From Bacteroidota bacterium (GTDB taxonomy: Bacteria > Bacteroidota > Ignavibacteria > UBA10030 > UBA6906): a stretch of 64,000 nt of DNA. Position numbers and translations under genes: made by a program. Each line of letters opens with the position of its first letter. Within the stretch, counting starts at the first letter, position 1. Of the stretch, positions 50,365 to 58,792 are shown piece after piece. Location of the stretch: contig JAUQWO010000013.1 of assembly GCA_030835135.1 (NCBI GenBank), positions 29,694 through 93,693 on the forward strand. The letters are read 5' to 3'. A model generated the notes under the pieces. That model searched no databases, had not been told where the DNA came from, and saw only the letters and a program-made list of their open reading frames with translations.

Positions 50365-52005
50365 ATGGCCCGCATTGCGACAGCTCTTCTCACCCTCTCT
50401 CTGTACGCCACGGTTGCGGCCACCGGCGAGAACGTGACCCTGTCCGGCTCCGTCCGCCACCTCGCATCACTCTCTCCCCTCGATTCCGCCACGATCACGA
50501 TCATCAATGACGCCCGGCCCGACGAACGGTTCACGGTGATGAGCAACGCCGTCGGACTCTGGAACTTCTCCCTGCAAACGACGTCCGTGGGATCGACACC
50601 GCCCCTCCCAGGCACGTTCACCCTGGATCAGAACTACCCGAACCCCTTCAACCCTTCCACCACCATCCCCTTCACCACCCCCGCACCCGGCACGGTCACG
50701 ATCGCGGTCTACAACGCCATCGGCCAACGCCTCGATGAGCGTGCGTACGACCTCGATGCGGGCTCCCATGCCGTACGCTGGACGGCAAGCGGGGCCGCGG
50801 GCATGCTCTTCACTACTGTCTCGTTCGGGGAACTCCGGTTGACACGAAAGATGGTCCAGCTCGATGGTCACGGACGCGGCGGACTGGGTGATGCCCTCAC
50901 CTCCGGACGAACGGCCGTGACAACCCGCCCGGCGAAAGCCGGTCCGCTGACGCTCACCGTCATCACTTCGAAATTCCTCTACATGCCCGATACGACCCAC
51001 CTGACGGTGGAGGGCGATGTAATCATCGACACAAAACTGCCGACGGTCCATGAGGCAGCTTTCATTTTCGATCTGCATAACGACGTGATGGAAAAGGCAG
51101 TGCTCGGTTATCAGATCGGCATCCGCCACACCACGGAACAGTCGGACATTCCGCGCTTCAAAGAAGGCGGTATGGATGCTCAGATGTTCGCGCTGTGGAC
51201 GGACTGGCGAGACTCCGTGGCGCATCCGTACTACCTGTATACGCTCGCCATGGCCGATACGTTCAGAGCCCAGGTCGCGCGCAACAGCACAGCCATGACC
51301 CAGGCCCGCTCTACGGCCGACCTCCAGGCCGCCGCAGCCGATGGCAAGCTGGCCGGGATCCTGGCGATCGAAGGCGGACACGCGATCCGGTACGACCTCG
51401 CTAAACTCCGGGAATACTATGACCTCGGCGCACGCTACATGACCATCACCTGGAACAACAGCATCGGCTGGGCCGTCTCGGCACAGGACTCCCGCTCCGC
51501 GACGGTCGGGCTGAATGCGTTCGGCCAACAGGTGATCCGCACCATGGATTCTCTCGGCATGCTGATCGATGTGGCACACACCGGTATCAGGACGATCAAG
51601 GATATCCTCGCCATCACGAAGAACCCGATCATCGACACGCACGCCGGCGCACGAGCCCTGTATAACCACTACCGGAACCTCTCGGACGAACAACTCGATA
51701 GCATCGCCGCGCGGGGCGGCGTGGTCGGCGTGGTATTCTACCCGAGCTTCCTGTCGTCCACCGGCCGCGCCACGATCGATTCGGTGATCCGCCATATCGA
51801 CTACATCAAGAACCGCGTGGGTGTGGACCACGTCGCGATCGGGTCCGACTTCGATGGGATCGAGACCGTGCCGGTCGGCCTCGAAGACGTCTCGCGGCTC
51901 CCGAATCTCACGGCGGCATTGCTGCGGAAAGGGTACACGATCCCGGAGGTGCACAAGATCCTGGGCGGGAATGCACTCCGGGTATTCACACAGGTGTGCA
52001 AATAG
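50365..52005 (+). CDS. Secreted M19 membrane dipeptidase with internal type IX-like domain
   Basis: The protein has 546 residues from the ATG at 50365 (GGAGA upstream), with a signal peptide to about 20. Residues 25-75 look like a carboxypeptidase-regulatory-like beta domain. A YPNPFNPST sorting-type domain occupies about 88-165, so it is internal and not at the C-terminus. The M19 renal-dipeptidase barrel runs from about 232, with the zinc motif FDLHNDV (His238, Asp240), then EGGHAIRYDL, DVAHTG, DTHAGARAL and SDFDGIE. The C-terminal end lacks a sorting domain. It hydrolyses dipeptides. The internal position of the sorting-like module is unusual. Confidence 0.87.
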   Translation: MARIATALLTLSLYATVAATGENVTLSGSVRHLASLSPLDSATITIINDARPDERFTVMSNAVGLWNFSLQTTSVGSTPPLPGTFTLDQNYPNPFNPSTTIPFTTPAPGTVTIAVYNAIGQRLDERAYDLDAGSHAVRWTASGAAGMLFTTVSFGELRLTRKMVQLDGHGRGGLGDALTSGRTAVTTRPAKAGPLTLTVITSKFLYMPDTTHLTVEGDVIIDTKLPTVHEAAFIFDLHNDVMEKAVLGYQIGIRHTTEQSDIPRFKEGGMDAQMFALWTDWRDSVAHPYYLYTLAMADTFRAQVARNSTAMTQARSTADLQAAAADGKLAGILAIEGGHAIRYDLAKLREYYDLGARYMTITWNNSIGWAVSAQDSRSATVGLNAFGQQVIRTMDSLGMLIDVAHTGIRTIKDILAITKNPIIDTHAGARALYNHYRNLSDEQLDSIAARGGVVGVVFYPSFLSSTGRATIDSVIRHIDYIKNRVGVDHVAIGSDFDGIETVPVGLEDVSRLPNLTAALLRKGYTIPEVHKILGGNALRVFTQVCK

Positions 52006-52073
52006 AGGAAGGGACCTGCATCCCGGCTCGATCGTGTCCGTAGACCAGAGTATGAAACTGTGAAGGAGAGAAG

Positions 52074-53099
52074 ATGGAAACCGGGAATTTCACGGCATTT
52101 TCGCAGGCCCTGAAACGCAGAAAGAATGCCCTGCTGCATTGGATCACGGCCGCAACCCCGGAGGAGAAGGCCACACGTCTCGGCCCGGCCCCACTGACCG
52201 CGGTCGGACATCATCTGGACATCCTCGACACCGCCATCGCACGGGCCGACGAAGGTGAGCTCGGCCGCTGTACGGTGTGCCACGAGTTCGTCGAACAACA
52301 TTGGATCGAAACGGACTACACCAGCTCCGTGTGCCTCGAACACCTCACCGGCAAGGAACGCTCCCGCCTCGAAGCCGAACTCGAACTCTCACAGAAAGTG
52401 CAGAAGGCCCTGCTGCCCCACGCCGTACCGGAATTGCCGGGATGGGAAGTGGCGGCGTTCAGCCGCCCGGCCTCGATCGTGGGCGGCGACTACTTCGACT
52501 TCGCCCGGTTCGGCAACGGGCATCATGCCCTGATCATCGCCGACGTGATGGGAAAAGGTATGCCCGCAAGCATGCTCATGGCCAGCCTGCAGGCATCCCT
52601 GCGCATCCTGACACCGGAGAGCGATTCCCCCTCCGATGTCCTTGCACGGATCAACGCGGCCTTCTGCCACAACATCAACCTGACGAAATTCGTGACCCTC
52701 GTCGTCGCGGAACTGGACCCGGACACAGGGACGCTGCGCTACGCGAATGCAGGGCACAACCCCCCGTTCATCCTCCGGAAAGGGTCGCACACCTCCATCG
52801 AACCTCTGATGCCAACGGGCGCCGCGATCGGGCTCATGGAAGGCGCGACTTTCGAAACGAAGACGGTGCATCTCGGCGTCGATGATGCGATCGTGATGTA
52901 TACGGACGGCATCACGGAAGCAGGCGCACATCAGGAGAGGATGTTCGGTGAAGAGCGGCTCATGGAATTTCTTGCACTCAACCGCACAACGACAGCCCAA
53001 ACCCTGATCAAGGACCTGCTCGCGGCAGTGCGCACCTACACGCAGGACGCCCCACCCGCGGACGATACGACGGTCATCGTCGTCCGCCGGCGGGGCTGA
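52074..53099 (+). CDS. SpoIIE-type PP2C phosphatase with DksA/TraR-like zinc finger
   Basis: The 341-residue protein begins with about 90 residues that resemble a DksA/TraR zinc finger: a helical segment, then GRCTVCHEF with Cys66 and Cys69, and SVCLEHLTGKE with Cys87 and His90. A SpoIIE/RsbU phosphatase domain follows (about 110-340), with metal-binding Asp139 in GGDYFDF, Asp157 in IADVMGKG and YTDGITEA later. RsbU-like enzymes dephosphorylate anti-sigma antagonists or other phosphoproteins. No anti-sigma factor or antagonist gene is next to it. It has AAGGAG before its ATG and lies after the M19 gene. Confidence 0.85.
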   Translation: METGNFTAFSQALKRRKNALLHWITAATPEEKATRLGPAPLTAVGHHLDILDTAIARADEGELGRCTVCHEFVEQHWIETDYTSSVCLEHLTGKERSRLEAELELSQKVQKALLPHAVPELPGWEVAAFSRPASIVGGDYFDFARFGNGHHALIIADVMGKGMPASMLMASLQASLRILTPESDSPSDVLARINAAFCHNINLTKFVTLVVAELDPDTGTLRYANAGHNPPFILRKGSHTSIEPLMPTGAAIGLMEGATFETKTVHLGVDDAIVMYTDGITEAGAHQERMFGEERLMEFLALNRTTTAQTLIKDLLAAVRTYTQDAPPADDTTVIVVRRRG

Positions 53100-53122
53100 C
53101 CGATCCCCGGAGAACCTCTGCG

Positions 53123-54547
53123 TCAGTGGTGGACAACGCGTGACATCCAGCCACCAATGATCGCCGGGAGACCGGGGATAAAGGCCTTCGCCAGTGTTCC
53201 GTACTCCGCCGGCGCGCCGGTGTGAGCCTGCTGGAAGAGATGATTGGCTCCCCCGATCGTCCGCACCGTTATGGATGATCTGCCGGAAGACGCAATGATC
53301 GACTCCAGGGCAGAACGGTTCTGATCCGCCGGCACCTGCATATCCAGGGAGCCGAACAACGCCAGGACCGGACAGGTGATCGCCGCGATATCCCCGGCCG
53401 GGTCATAACTGATGAACCGCCGGAACCATGGCGACCGGACTGTCGCGAGTTGCGCCTCGACGCGTGCCGACAGCACCGAGTCGGTGATACCCGCGGACGC
53501 GCGCTGTTCGGCAGTGAGCGACGCTGCGCTTTCCTGCATGTTCGCCACCAGCATCGCCCGGAGTCCATCCCACCCGCTGTCCGCCCGTACCACCGCATAG
53601 ACCTGCTTCTGCGATACGATCGCAGCGGCCACCGCTGAATCGGAGGCCCCACCCGCGCGCGCCATGCGCTCCACCTGACCCAGGATGATGTCACCGCCGG
53701 CAACAGCAGGACCGGCAAGCAGTACGGCGAACGCAACATCGTGGTGCACCGCACTCAACATGACCGCGGCCAGTGCCCCTTCACTGTGGCCGAGCACGCC
53801 GATGGCATCGCTCCGTATCTCCGCACGTGAAGCAAGGAACACCATCTGTGATCGTGCATCGGCTGCGAACGAATCCGTGGTTGCCTCCGCATATGAGCCC
53901 GTTGATCCTCCGACACCACGATCGTCGCAACGCAGGACGGCGAAACCGGCAAGCGTCAGACTATCCGCAAGGATCTTGAACGGTGCAAACCCGAAGATCT
54001 CCTCATCCCGGTTCTGCGCCCCGCTGCCGGTGAGAAGGACCACGGCTGGAAATGGACCGTTCCCCTCCGGATGCGTGAGCGTGCCCGCCAGCGAAACCCC
54101 GCCCGAACGGATCGTGACCTCCTCCGTGTGATAGGGGGGAGCAACGGCGGCGGGCGGTACAGCCCTCCGGAGGACGAACGGACACCGCATGCTCGCCTGC
54201 GTGAAGATGCCGCTGATGGAATCACCGGCAAGCGTTCCGACGAAGTTGGCGAGCCCGGGACCGGCCTTCAGAGCGAAGTGCACCATCGCACCGCTGCTTC
54301 CCACGTCCTGCAGGCGGAGTCCCCTTGCCATCTGCATCGGGATGTCGATCGTGCCACTCAAGGAATCCCCCTGACGGTCCAGGTGGACGATCACACCAAG
54401 GTCCATCCCCGGCAGTCTGATCGGCCCCTCCCACCGCCCCGCGGGACCGGTCTGGCCGCGGGTCACGGTGACGGCAACCAGCAGCACCGCCACGAGCAGA
54501 GGAAGGATGGTACACCTCCGTGCGGGTGTCGTCAGGATGGGCATCAT
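53123..54547 (-). CDS. Secreted alpha/beta hydrolase
   Basis: The protein has about 474 residues from the ATG at 54547 (AAGGAG upstream), with a signal peptide. The first 120 residues form a small beta domain (GRWEGPIRLPGMDLGVIVHLD); the hydrolase core follows with HPEGNGPFPAVVLLTGSGAQNRDE, RCDDRGVGGS and GHSEGALAA (nucleophile Ser). Later are FGSLDMQVPADQN and the His in GGANHLF. It looks like an EstD-like esterase or peptidase. The substrate is not visible. Confidence 0.85.
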   Translation of the reverse strand: MMPILTTPARRCTILPLLVAVLLVAVTVTRGQTGPAGRWEGPIRLPGMDLGVIVHLDRQGDSLSGTIDIPMQMARGLRLQDVGSSGAMVHFALKAGPGLANFVGTLAGDSISGIFTQASMRCPFVLRRAVPPAAVAPPYHTEEVTIRSGGVSLAGTLTHPEGNGPFPAVVLLTGSGAQNRDEEIFGFAPFKILADSLTLAGFAVLRCDDRGVGGSTGSYAEATTDSFAADARSQMVFLASRAEIRSDAIGVLGHSEGALAAVMLSAVHHDVAFAVLLAGPAVAGGDIILGQVERMARAGGASDSAVAAAIVSQKQVYAVVRADSGWDGLRAMLVANMQESAASLTAEQRASAGITDSVLSARVEAQLATVRSPWFRRFISYDPAGDIAAITCPVLALFGSLDMQVPADQNRSALESIIASSGRSSITVRTIGGANHLFQQAHTGAPAEYGTLAKAFIPGLPAIIGGWMSRVVHH

Positions 54548-54593
54548 AGGATCTCCTTTCGTGCGTGCATGTGTGCCGCGCTGAGCCATGCGA

Positions 54594-55280
54594 TCACTTC
54601 ACGTCGTCCGCATGCGCGGATCCTTCAGTATGGCCGGACCGCTGCAAACGGCGGAAGAGCAGATACGGATAGACGAATGCGGTGACGATCACGGTCGGCA
54701 CGAGGATGGCCGGAAGAAGGTACTGCGTCGAGACGCCGGCAACCGACAACACCGCGATCAGGAGTCCCGCACCAACGAACCACCACCCGCCGAAGATATG
54801 ACTCCTCCGCCAGACCTCGTCCGACGACATGGTCCAGGGAGAACGGATCCCAAAGAACCAGTTGCGCGGGGTCTTGGGGAGATAGTTGCCGATGAGCATG
54901 AAGAGGATCCCCAGTCCGATCCCCATGGCCGTGGTCGAGAGACGGCCGTCATGCACGGCGATGAGGTTCATGATGAACATCATCAGGAGGAAGCCCATGG
55001 TGAAATCCCGGAAGAGCAGCAGCACATGATACCGGGGCTGGATCTTCTTCCAGAGAGGGTCGATGAAGGGGATGAACGTGAGGAGCACATAGAGCCCCAC
55101 CACCATCCCGGGGATCACGAGAAGGAAGATGGTCCGCGGCATCGTATCATCAGGATACCCGTTGCCATCGAAATGCGACGGCACCTGCTCGGGAAGCCCG
55201 GGCCCGTACGCGAACGCAAGGGCGATCACGGCGGTCAGGATGCCGAGGGGGACAAGTTCCCGTTTGACATTCCAGGTCAT
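54594..55280 (-). CDS. sdpI: SdpI family membrane protein
   Basis: The 228-residue protein has six or so membrane helices. The N-terminus has a DUF1648-like PEQVPSHFDGNGYPDD motif, and the second half has GNYLPKTPRNWFFGIRSPWTMSSDEVWRRSHIFGG, the hallmark of SdpI immunity-type proteins. In Bacillus SdpI confers resistance to the SdpC toxin and controls the repressor SdpR. Here no toxin gene is adjacent. Its ATG lies 4 bp after the ArsR gene, in which AGGAGA serves as its ribosome site. Confidence 0.88.
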   Translation of the reverse strand: MTWNVKRELVPLGILTAVIALAFAYGPGLPEQVPSHFDGNGYPDDTMPRTIFLLVIPGMVVGLYVLLTFIPFIDPLWKKIQPRYHVLLLFRDFTMGFLLMMFIMNLIAVHDGRLSTTAMGIGLGILFMLIGNYLPKTPRNWFFGIRSPWTMSSDEVWRRSHIFGGWWFVGAGLLIAVLSVAGVSTQYLLPAILVPTVIVTAFVYPYLLFRRLQRSGHTEGSAHADDVK

Positions 55281-55284
55281 CTGG

Positions 55285-55545
55285 TCATCTCCTTTTCTTC
55301 ATGGTGACGAAGAATTCAAGGGCCATGTCGAGGACGGACATGTTCAGGGAGTAGTGGATGAACTGTCCCTCCCGCCGCGTTGCCACGAGGTCAGCCCGCT
55401 TGAGGATGTCCAGATGGTGGGAAAGTGTCGGTTGAGCGATCCGCAGATGGTCCAGCAGTTCGCTGGGGGTCATGCTCCTGCTGCGCAATAACCGGACGAT
55501 CGCGAGGCGCGTCGGATCGCCAAGGGCCTTGAAAAGGGTGGTCAC
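55285..55545 (-). CDS. sdpR: ArsR/SdpR family transcriptional repressor
   Basis: The protein has 86 residues from a GTG at 55545; longer starts in the frame lack a matching N-terminus. The winged-helix body is LFKALGDPTRLAIVRLLRSRSM-type with TPSELLDHLRIAQPTLSHHLDILKRADLV and a wing GQFIHYSLN. No metal-ligand cysteines are present, so it is SdpR-like, not a metal sensor. It is coupled to sdpI. An 8-bp inverted repeat overlaps its promoter, suggesting autoregulation. Confidence 0.85.
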   Translation of the reverse strand: MTTLFKALGDPTRLAIVRLLRSRSMTPSELLDHLRIAQPTLSHHLDILKRADLVATRREGQFIHYSLNMSVLDMALEFFVTMKKRR

Positions 55546-55547
55546 GA

Positions 55548-55577
55548 TATCATATCGATATATGTGGATATATGATA
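55548..55577. promoter_or_regulatory. Likely SdpR operator and sdpR promoter
   Basis: TATCATAT and ATATGATA are perfect arms 14 bp apart, just upstream of the GTG start. On the minus strand TTGACG lies just outside it with an AT-rich -10 region 16-17 bp further. An AT-rich island in GC-rich DNA. Confidence 0.55.
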
Positions 55578-55591
55578 CCGTCAATATACAA

Positions 55592-55625
55592 AAGGCCGGG
55601 GGACATGTCAAGTCCCTCCGGCCTT
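55592..55625 (-). terminator. Terminator of the DinB gene
   Basis: AAGGCCGG-GGGAC and GTCCC-T-CCGGCCTT form a 13-bp stem with one bulge around ATGTCAA; the minus-strand tail is TTTTG. It lies between the DinB stop (55652) and the sdpR promoter. Confidence 0.65.
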
Positions 55626-55651
55626 CTTCCGACAACCAGCCGCCGCGATGA

Positions 55652-56182
55652 TCAGGAACGCATCGCCGGCAGGTACCGTTCGTCGAGGATCGCCAGGTGA
55701 TGCCGCACATGACCGGCCATGATGAAGGCGATCGCCCGTACCGAGATCGCATGCGAGGACGCAGTCCCTACCCGCGTCCACCGGTCATCCTCGAGCCGCG
55801 ACAGGAACGCCACGTTGGCCGCACGCACGGCAACGAACTCCGTAACGAGGTCATGCAGCGACACGCCTCCATACCGCCCCTCCTCCACATACGCGTTCTC
55901 ATCGAACGATGGCAGCGGCGCCCGCTCCCCCCGGCTGAAGCAGAATGCCCGCAGCCCGAACACCCGCTCCGCATCGGTGAGGTGACCGGCAACCTCCCGG
56001 AATGTCCATTTGTCCGGACCATACCGGAAGGTCTCACTCCCCGCACCGACCCGCCCGAAGAGCCGCTCCACCTCTCCCGCCTGCCCCCGCAACACCGACA
56101 GCACATCATCGCCGGGCACCTGCGCGATGTACCGTTCATAGTAGGGGGCATACTCCGATACCTGCGGCCTGATGTTCTGCAT
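55652..56182 (-). CDS. DinB family protein
   Basis: The protein has 176 residues from the ATG at 56182 (GAGGAGG upstream). The four-helix DinB fold carries the expected metal histidines: HLTDAERVFGLRAFCF in the middle and GHVRHHLAILDERYL near the C-terminus. Relatives include bacillithiol or mycothiol transferases and many of unknown role. It is not a damage-inducible polymerase. The upstream frame to 56587 is spurious. Function beyond fold is unknown. Confidence 0.85.
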   Translation of the reverse strand: MQNIRPQVSEYAPYYERYIAQVPGDDVLSVLRGQAGEVERLFGRVGAGSETFRYGPDKWTFREVAGHLTDAERVFGLRAFCFSRGERAPLPSFDENAYVEEGRYGGVSLHDLVTEFVAVRAANVAFLSRLEDDRWTRVGTASSHAISVRAIAFIMAGHVRHHLAILDERYLPAMRS

Positions 56183-56238
56183 TCCGGTCCTCCTCACGTC
56201 TGGTGATGATCGATCGTCTCCGCGGTGAACACCGGCGG

Positions 56239-57126
56239 TCAGCGCCGCGTCCGCACCCGCGTCGTGGTCCGTGTGCGCTTCACGCCGTCTTTGGTCCGGA
56301 CCGTCTTCGTCCGGGTGACACGGTAGTGGTTCACCGCACCCGCATGCCGCCGCGTCACGGTCACCGATGTCGCCCGTCCCGGCGCGTACAACCCGTGGGC
56401 CCGGACCACCCGATGGTGCCGCACCACGACAAAACCTGCGTGCGGACGGAACCGGAACGGATGGAAGACCCGCCACGCAAGCGGACGCCACGGGCGCCAC
56501 CATGCCGGATACACCCGCCACCGCCAGGGAGACACCCACGCACGATAGCCCGGCGCGTACACGAACCGCACGATCGGCCATGGCCACACATTCACCACGA
56601 TCCGGGGCATCAGCATCGCCGCCGGCGCTATCGATGCATACGGCCCATGCCCGCGATCCTCTCCTTCCACCTCTTCCTCACCCTCATCATCACCTTCACC
56701 TTTCGGCTCCATGATCGTCTGCTCCCCGAAGATGTCTGCGTCACCCACGATCTGCACGATCGCATTGTCGGCACCATTCTTCTCCAGTTCCACCACCGCA
56801 ACGTCCTGGGATTCCGATTCGGACACCGGCACCTGCAGCACGAAGGTATGTACATCGCCCTTCGTGGACGCGACCACGCGGATGTAATCCACATCGCCGT
56901 CACCGTTCAGGTCCAGGTTGTTCACATGATTGTCCGGCTCGTTGAGCAGCTTCTCAAACTCCTCCGGCGACGCTGCCTTCTGGAACATCTCCAGCGCACC
57001 CTGCAGACTGAAATGATCGCCGGGCAATCCTGTCGAATCCTTCGCCCCACCCTCCTGCGCGAACGCCGGCGCGAGCGCCAGAGCGGTCCCGGCAACGAGA
57101 CCAATGAGACTGCGTGTGTGCAGCAT
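56239..57126 (-). CDS. Secreted W/R-rich protein with EF-hand-like domain
   Basis: The protein has 295 residues from the ATG at 57126 (AGGAGGA upstream), with a signal peptide (to about FAQ, 24). A domain of about 130 residues contains NEPDNHVNNLDLNGDGDVDYIRVV; positions 72-81 read as an EF-hand-type loop. An acidic linker (GEGDDEGEEEVEGED) follows, then a tail rich in Trp, Arg, Pro and Tyr (WPWPIVRFVYAPGYRAWVSPWRW). The last 60 residues are very basic (TRTKTVRTKDGVKRTR). Similar proteins of unknown role occur in Bacteroidota. Function not known. Confidence 0.72.
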   Translation of the reverse strand: MLHTRSLIGLVAGTALALAPAFAQEGGAKDSTGLPGDHFSLQGALEMFQKAASPEEFEKLLNEPDNHVNNLDLNGDGDVDYIRVVASTKGDVHTFVLQVPVSESESQDVAVVELEKNGADNAIVQIVGDADIFGEQTIMEPKGEGDDEGEEEVEGEDRGHGPYASIAPAAMLMPRIVVNVWPWPIVRFVYAPGYRAWVSPWRWRVYPAWWRPWRPLAWRVFHPFRFRPHAGFVVVRHHRVVRAHGLYAPGRATSVTVTRRHAGAVNHYRVTRTKTVRTKDGVKRTRTTTRVRTRR

Positions 57127-57193
57127 GGTTCCTCCTGTGGACGTGTGTGTATGTGTGTGTTTGAAACGATGAACCCGTGTCTCGCCGGTCCCC

Positions 57194-58597
57194 CTAGCGG
57201 AGGACCACCATTGCTTTTGTCCCGCTGGACCACCCCGTGTCGATGCGGTAGAAATAGACCCCCCCGGCGAGGGCCGACGCATCAAACCGGATCACATGCT
57301 CCCCCGCATCCCGCCACCCCTCATCGATCCGGCCTATGTCCCTCCCCAGAACGTCATGGACCGTGACCACGACCTCCGCCGGACGTGGAAGGACATAGCC
57401 GATCGTTGTGGATGGGTTGAAGGGATTCGGGTAGTTCTGGTGCACCAGGAATGCACGAGGCACCGTCCCATCTCCCTCCACACCGGTCGATGTGGGCGGG
57501 ATGATGCGGTTCAGATGCTTCCAGATGTCCTCATTCATCATGAACGGGACCAGTGCGTTGTCCGGCGCGTCGCCCATCCGCACGAACACGATGTTCTGCC
57601 CCGGCACGACATCGATGAACTGACCGTTCTTGCCGAGCGCTGCGAACATCGAAGCAGGCGCGGAGGGGTTCAGCGGACCCGGGAATGAGATCTGCGTCTG
57701 CGGTATCATGTACGAACTTTTCCCGTTCAACCACCAGAGATATCCGTACGAGGGGTTGATCTGCTGTGAAGACGATGACATCGCCTGCACATAGGCCGTG
57801 TCGTCGAGCACCGACGTCGTCCCCCAGACACCCCTGTTCAACACAAGGAGCCCGAACCGTGCCATACTACGTGCTGTGCTCGCAAAGACGTTGTTGTATC
57901 CCTGACGGAAGAAGAGTCCCGTCATGCCCGTTTTCACCGCAATGCGTGATGTGAAGTACGAGTTGATCGTCATGCCTGTCGCTGCCCGGAGCACCGAATC
58001 CAGGAGCGTGTACGGTCCGTTGTGGTAGGCCCACCGGGTTCCGGCGTCCGCCTTGTACACCAGACAGGGTGCTTCGGTACAATACGGGTCGCCCACGCCA
58101 TCATCGAGCCCGCTCGTCATCGTCAGTTGATGACGGATCGTGATCGCCCGTTCCTTCTCCGGCGGTTCCGACGTCCACCCCGTACCCAGCCATCGTGACG
58201 ACGTATCGCTCAATGAAAGGAGACCCTCCCGCTGGGCGACCCCGATCATGACCGAGGTCAGTGTCTTCCCCGCCGAAGCCCAGTACCATGCACTGTCTTT
58301 GGTGAATGTCCCGAAGTACATCTCGATCGCGATCCGTCCATCCTTGAGAAGAATGAACGCCCGCGTGTTCTGATCGCCGAGGAACGTCCTCAGCGTATCA
58401 ATGGCCCCGACGTTCCATCCGAGAGACGCCGGCGACACGGTCTCCCAGGTCGAACCGACGAGCGGCGGGAAATAGAGTTGCTGGGCACGGCTCCGGAGCG
58501 GCACCAGATTGGCAATTGCGATCAGCAGCAGGAGAGCGTACCGCTGCATCGCCGGGCAGATATGGGTCATGGTCGGGGTCATCGGTCGTGGGGTCAT
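57194..58597 (-). CDS. Secreted class C beta-lactamase-like serine hydrolase with type IX tail
   Basis: The protein has about 467 residues. The start is uncertain: ATG at 58597, or at 58549 (MQRYALLLLIAIANLVPL) for a tighter signal peptide. The S12 family motifs are SAGKT (nucleophile Ser and Lys) and the YHN triad element. A C-terminal type A sorting domain starts YPNPFNPSTTIGYVLP and ends GTKAMVVLR. The protein may be a D-stereospecific peptidase, esterase or beta-lactamase relative. The enzymatic specificity is unresolved. Confidence 0.82.
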   Translation of the reverse strand: MTPRPMTPTMTHICPAMQRYALLLLIAIANLVPLRSRAQQLYFPPLVGSTWETVSPASLGWNVGAIDTLRTFLGDQNTRAFILLKDGRIAIEMYFGTFTKDSAWYWASAGKTLTSVMIGVAQREGLLSLSDTSSRWLGTGWTSEPPEKERAITIRHQLTMTSGLDDGVGDPYCTEAPCLVYKADAGTRWAYHNGPYTLLDSVLRAATGMTINSYFTSRIAVKTGMTGLFFRQGYNNVFASTARSMARFGLLVLNRGVWGTTSVLDDTAYVQAMSSSSQQINPSYGYLWWLNGKSSYMIPQTQISFPGPLNPSAPASMFAALGKNGQFIDVVPGQNIVFVRMGDAPDNALVPFMMNEDIWKHLNRIIPPTSTGVEGDGTVPRAFLVHQNYPNPFNPSTTIGYVLPRPAEVVVTVHDVLGRDIGRIDEGWRDAGEHVIRFDASALAGGVYFYRIDTGWSSGTKAMVVLR

Positions 58598-58614
58598 GTT
58601 CTGCCAACCTACAA

Positions 58615-58631
58615 TACAACGACAGTGCCAG
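58615..58631 (-). promoter_or_regulatory. Possible sigma-54-type promoter
   Basis: On the minus strand CTGGCACTGTCGTTGTA resembles the -24/-12 pattern TGGCAC-N5-TTGC with two mismatches. It is directly upstream of the S12 hydrolase start. A chance match is possible, as sigma-54 usage is not shown for this organism. Confidence 0.25.
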
Positions 58632-58792
58632 AAATAGGTTCCCGGCTCGGCAAGGGAAAATGTCTGAAAATGGCCGGATCGGTGCCCATGAGCCCCGAAA
58701 AGAGCAGCTTCACGGCACGATCGGCTGAGATCACTGCGGGAAGTGGACAGCGAAGTGCGGGAACCGTCTCCTTTCAGACACACCGGTCATGC

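Noticed and set aside
55652..56587. Long start for the DinB protein at 56587
   Set aside because: The added residues overlap the opposite frame of the W/R-rich gene and lack homology; a strong ribosome site precedes the ATG at 56182.
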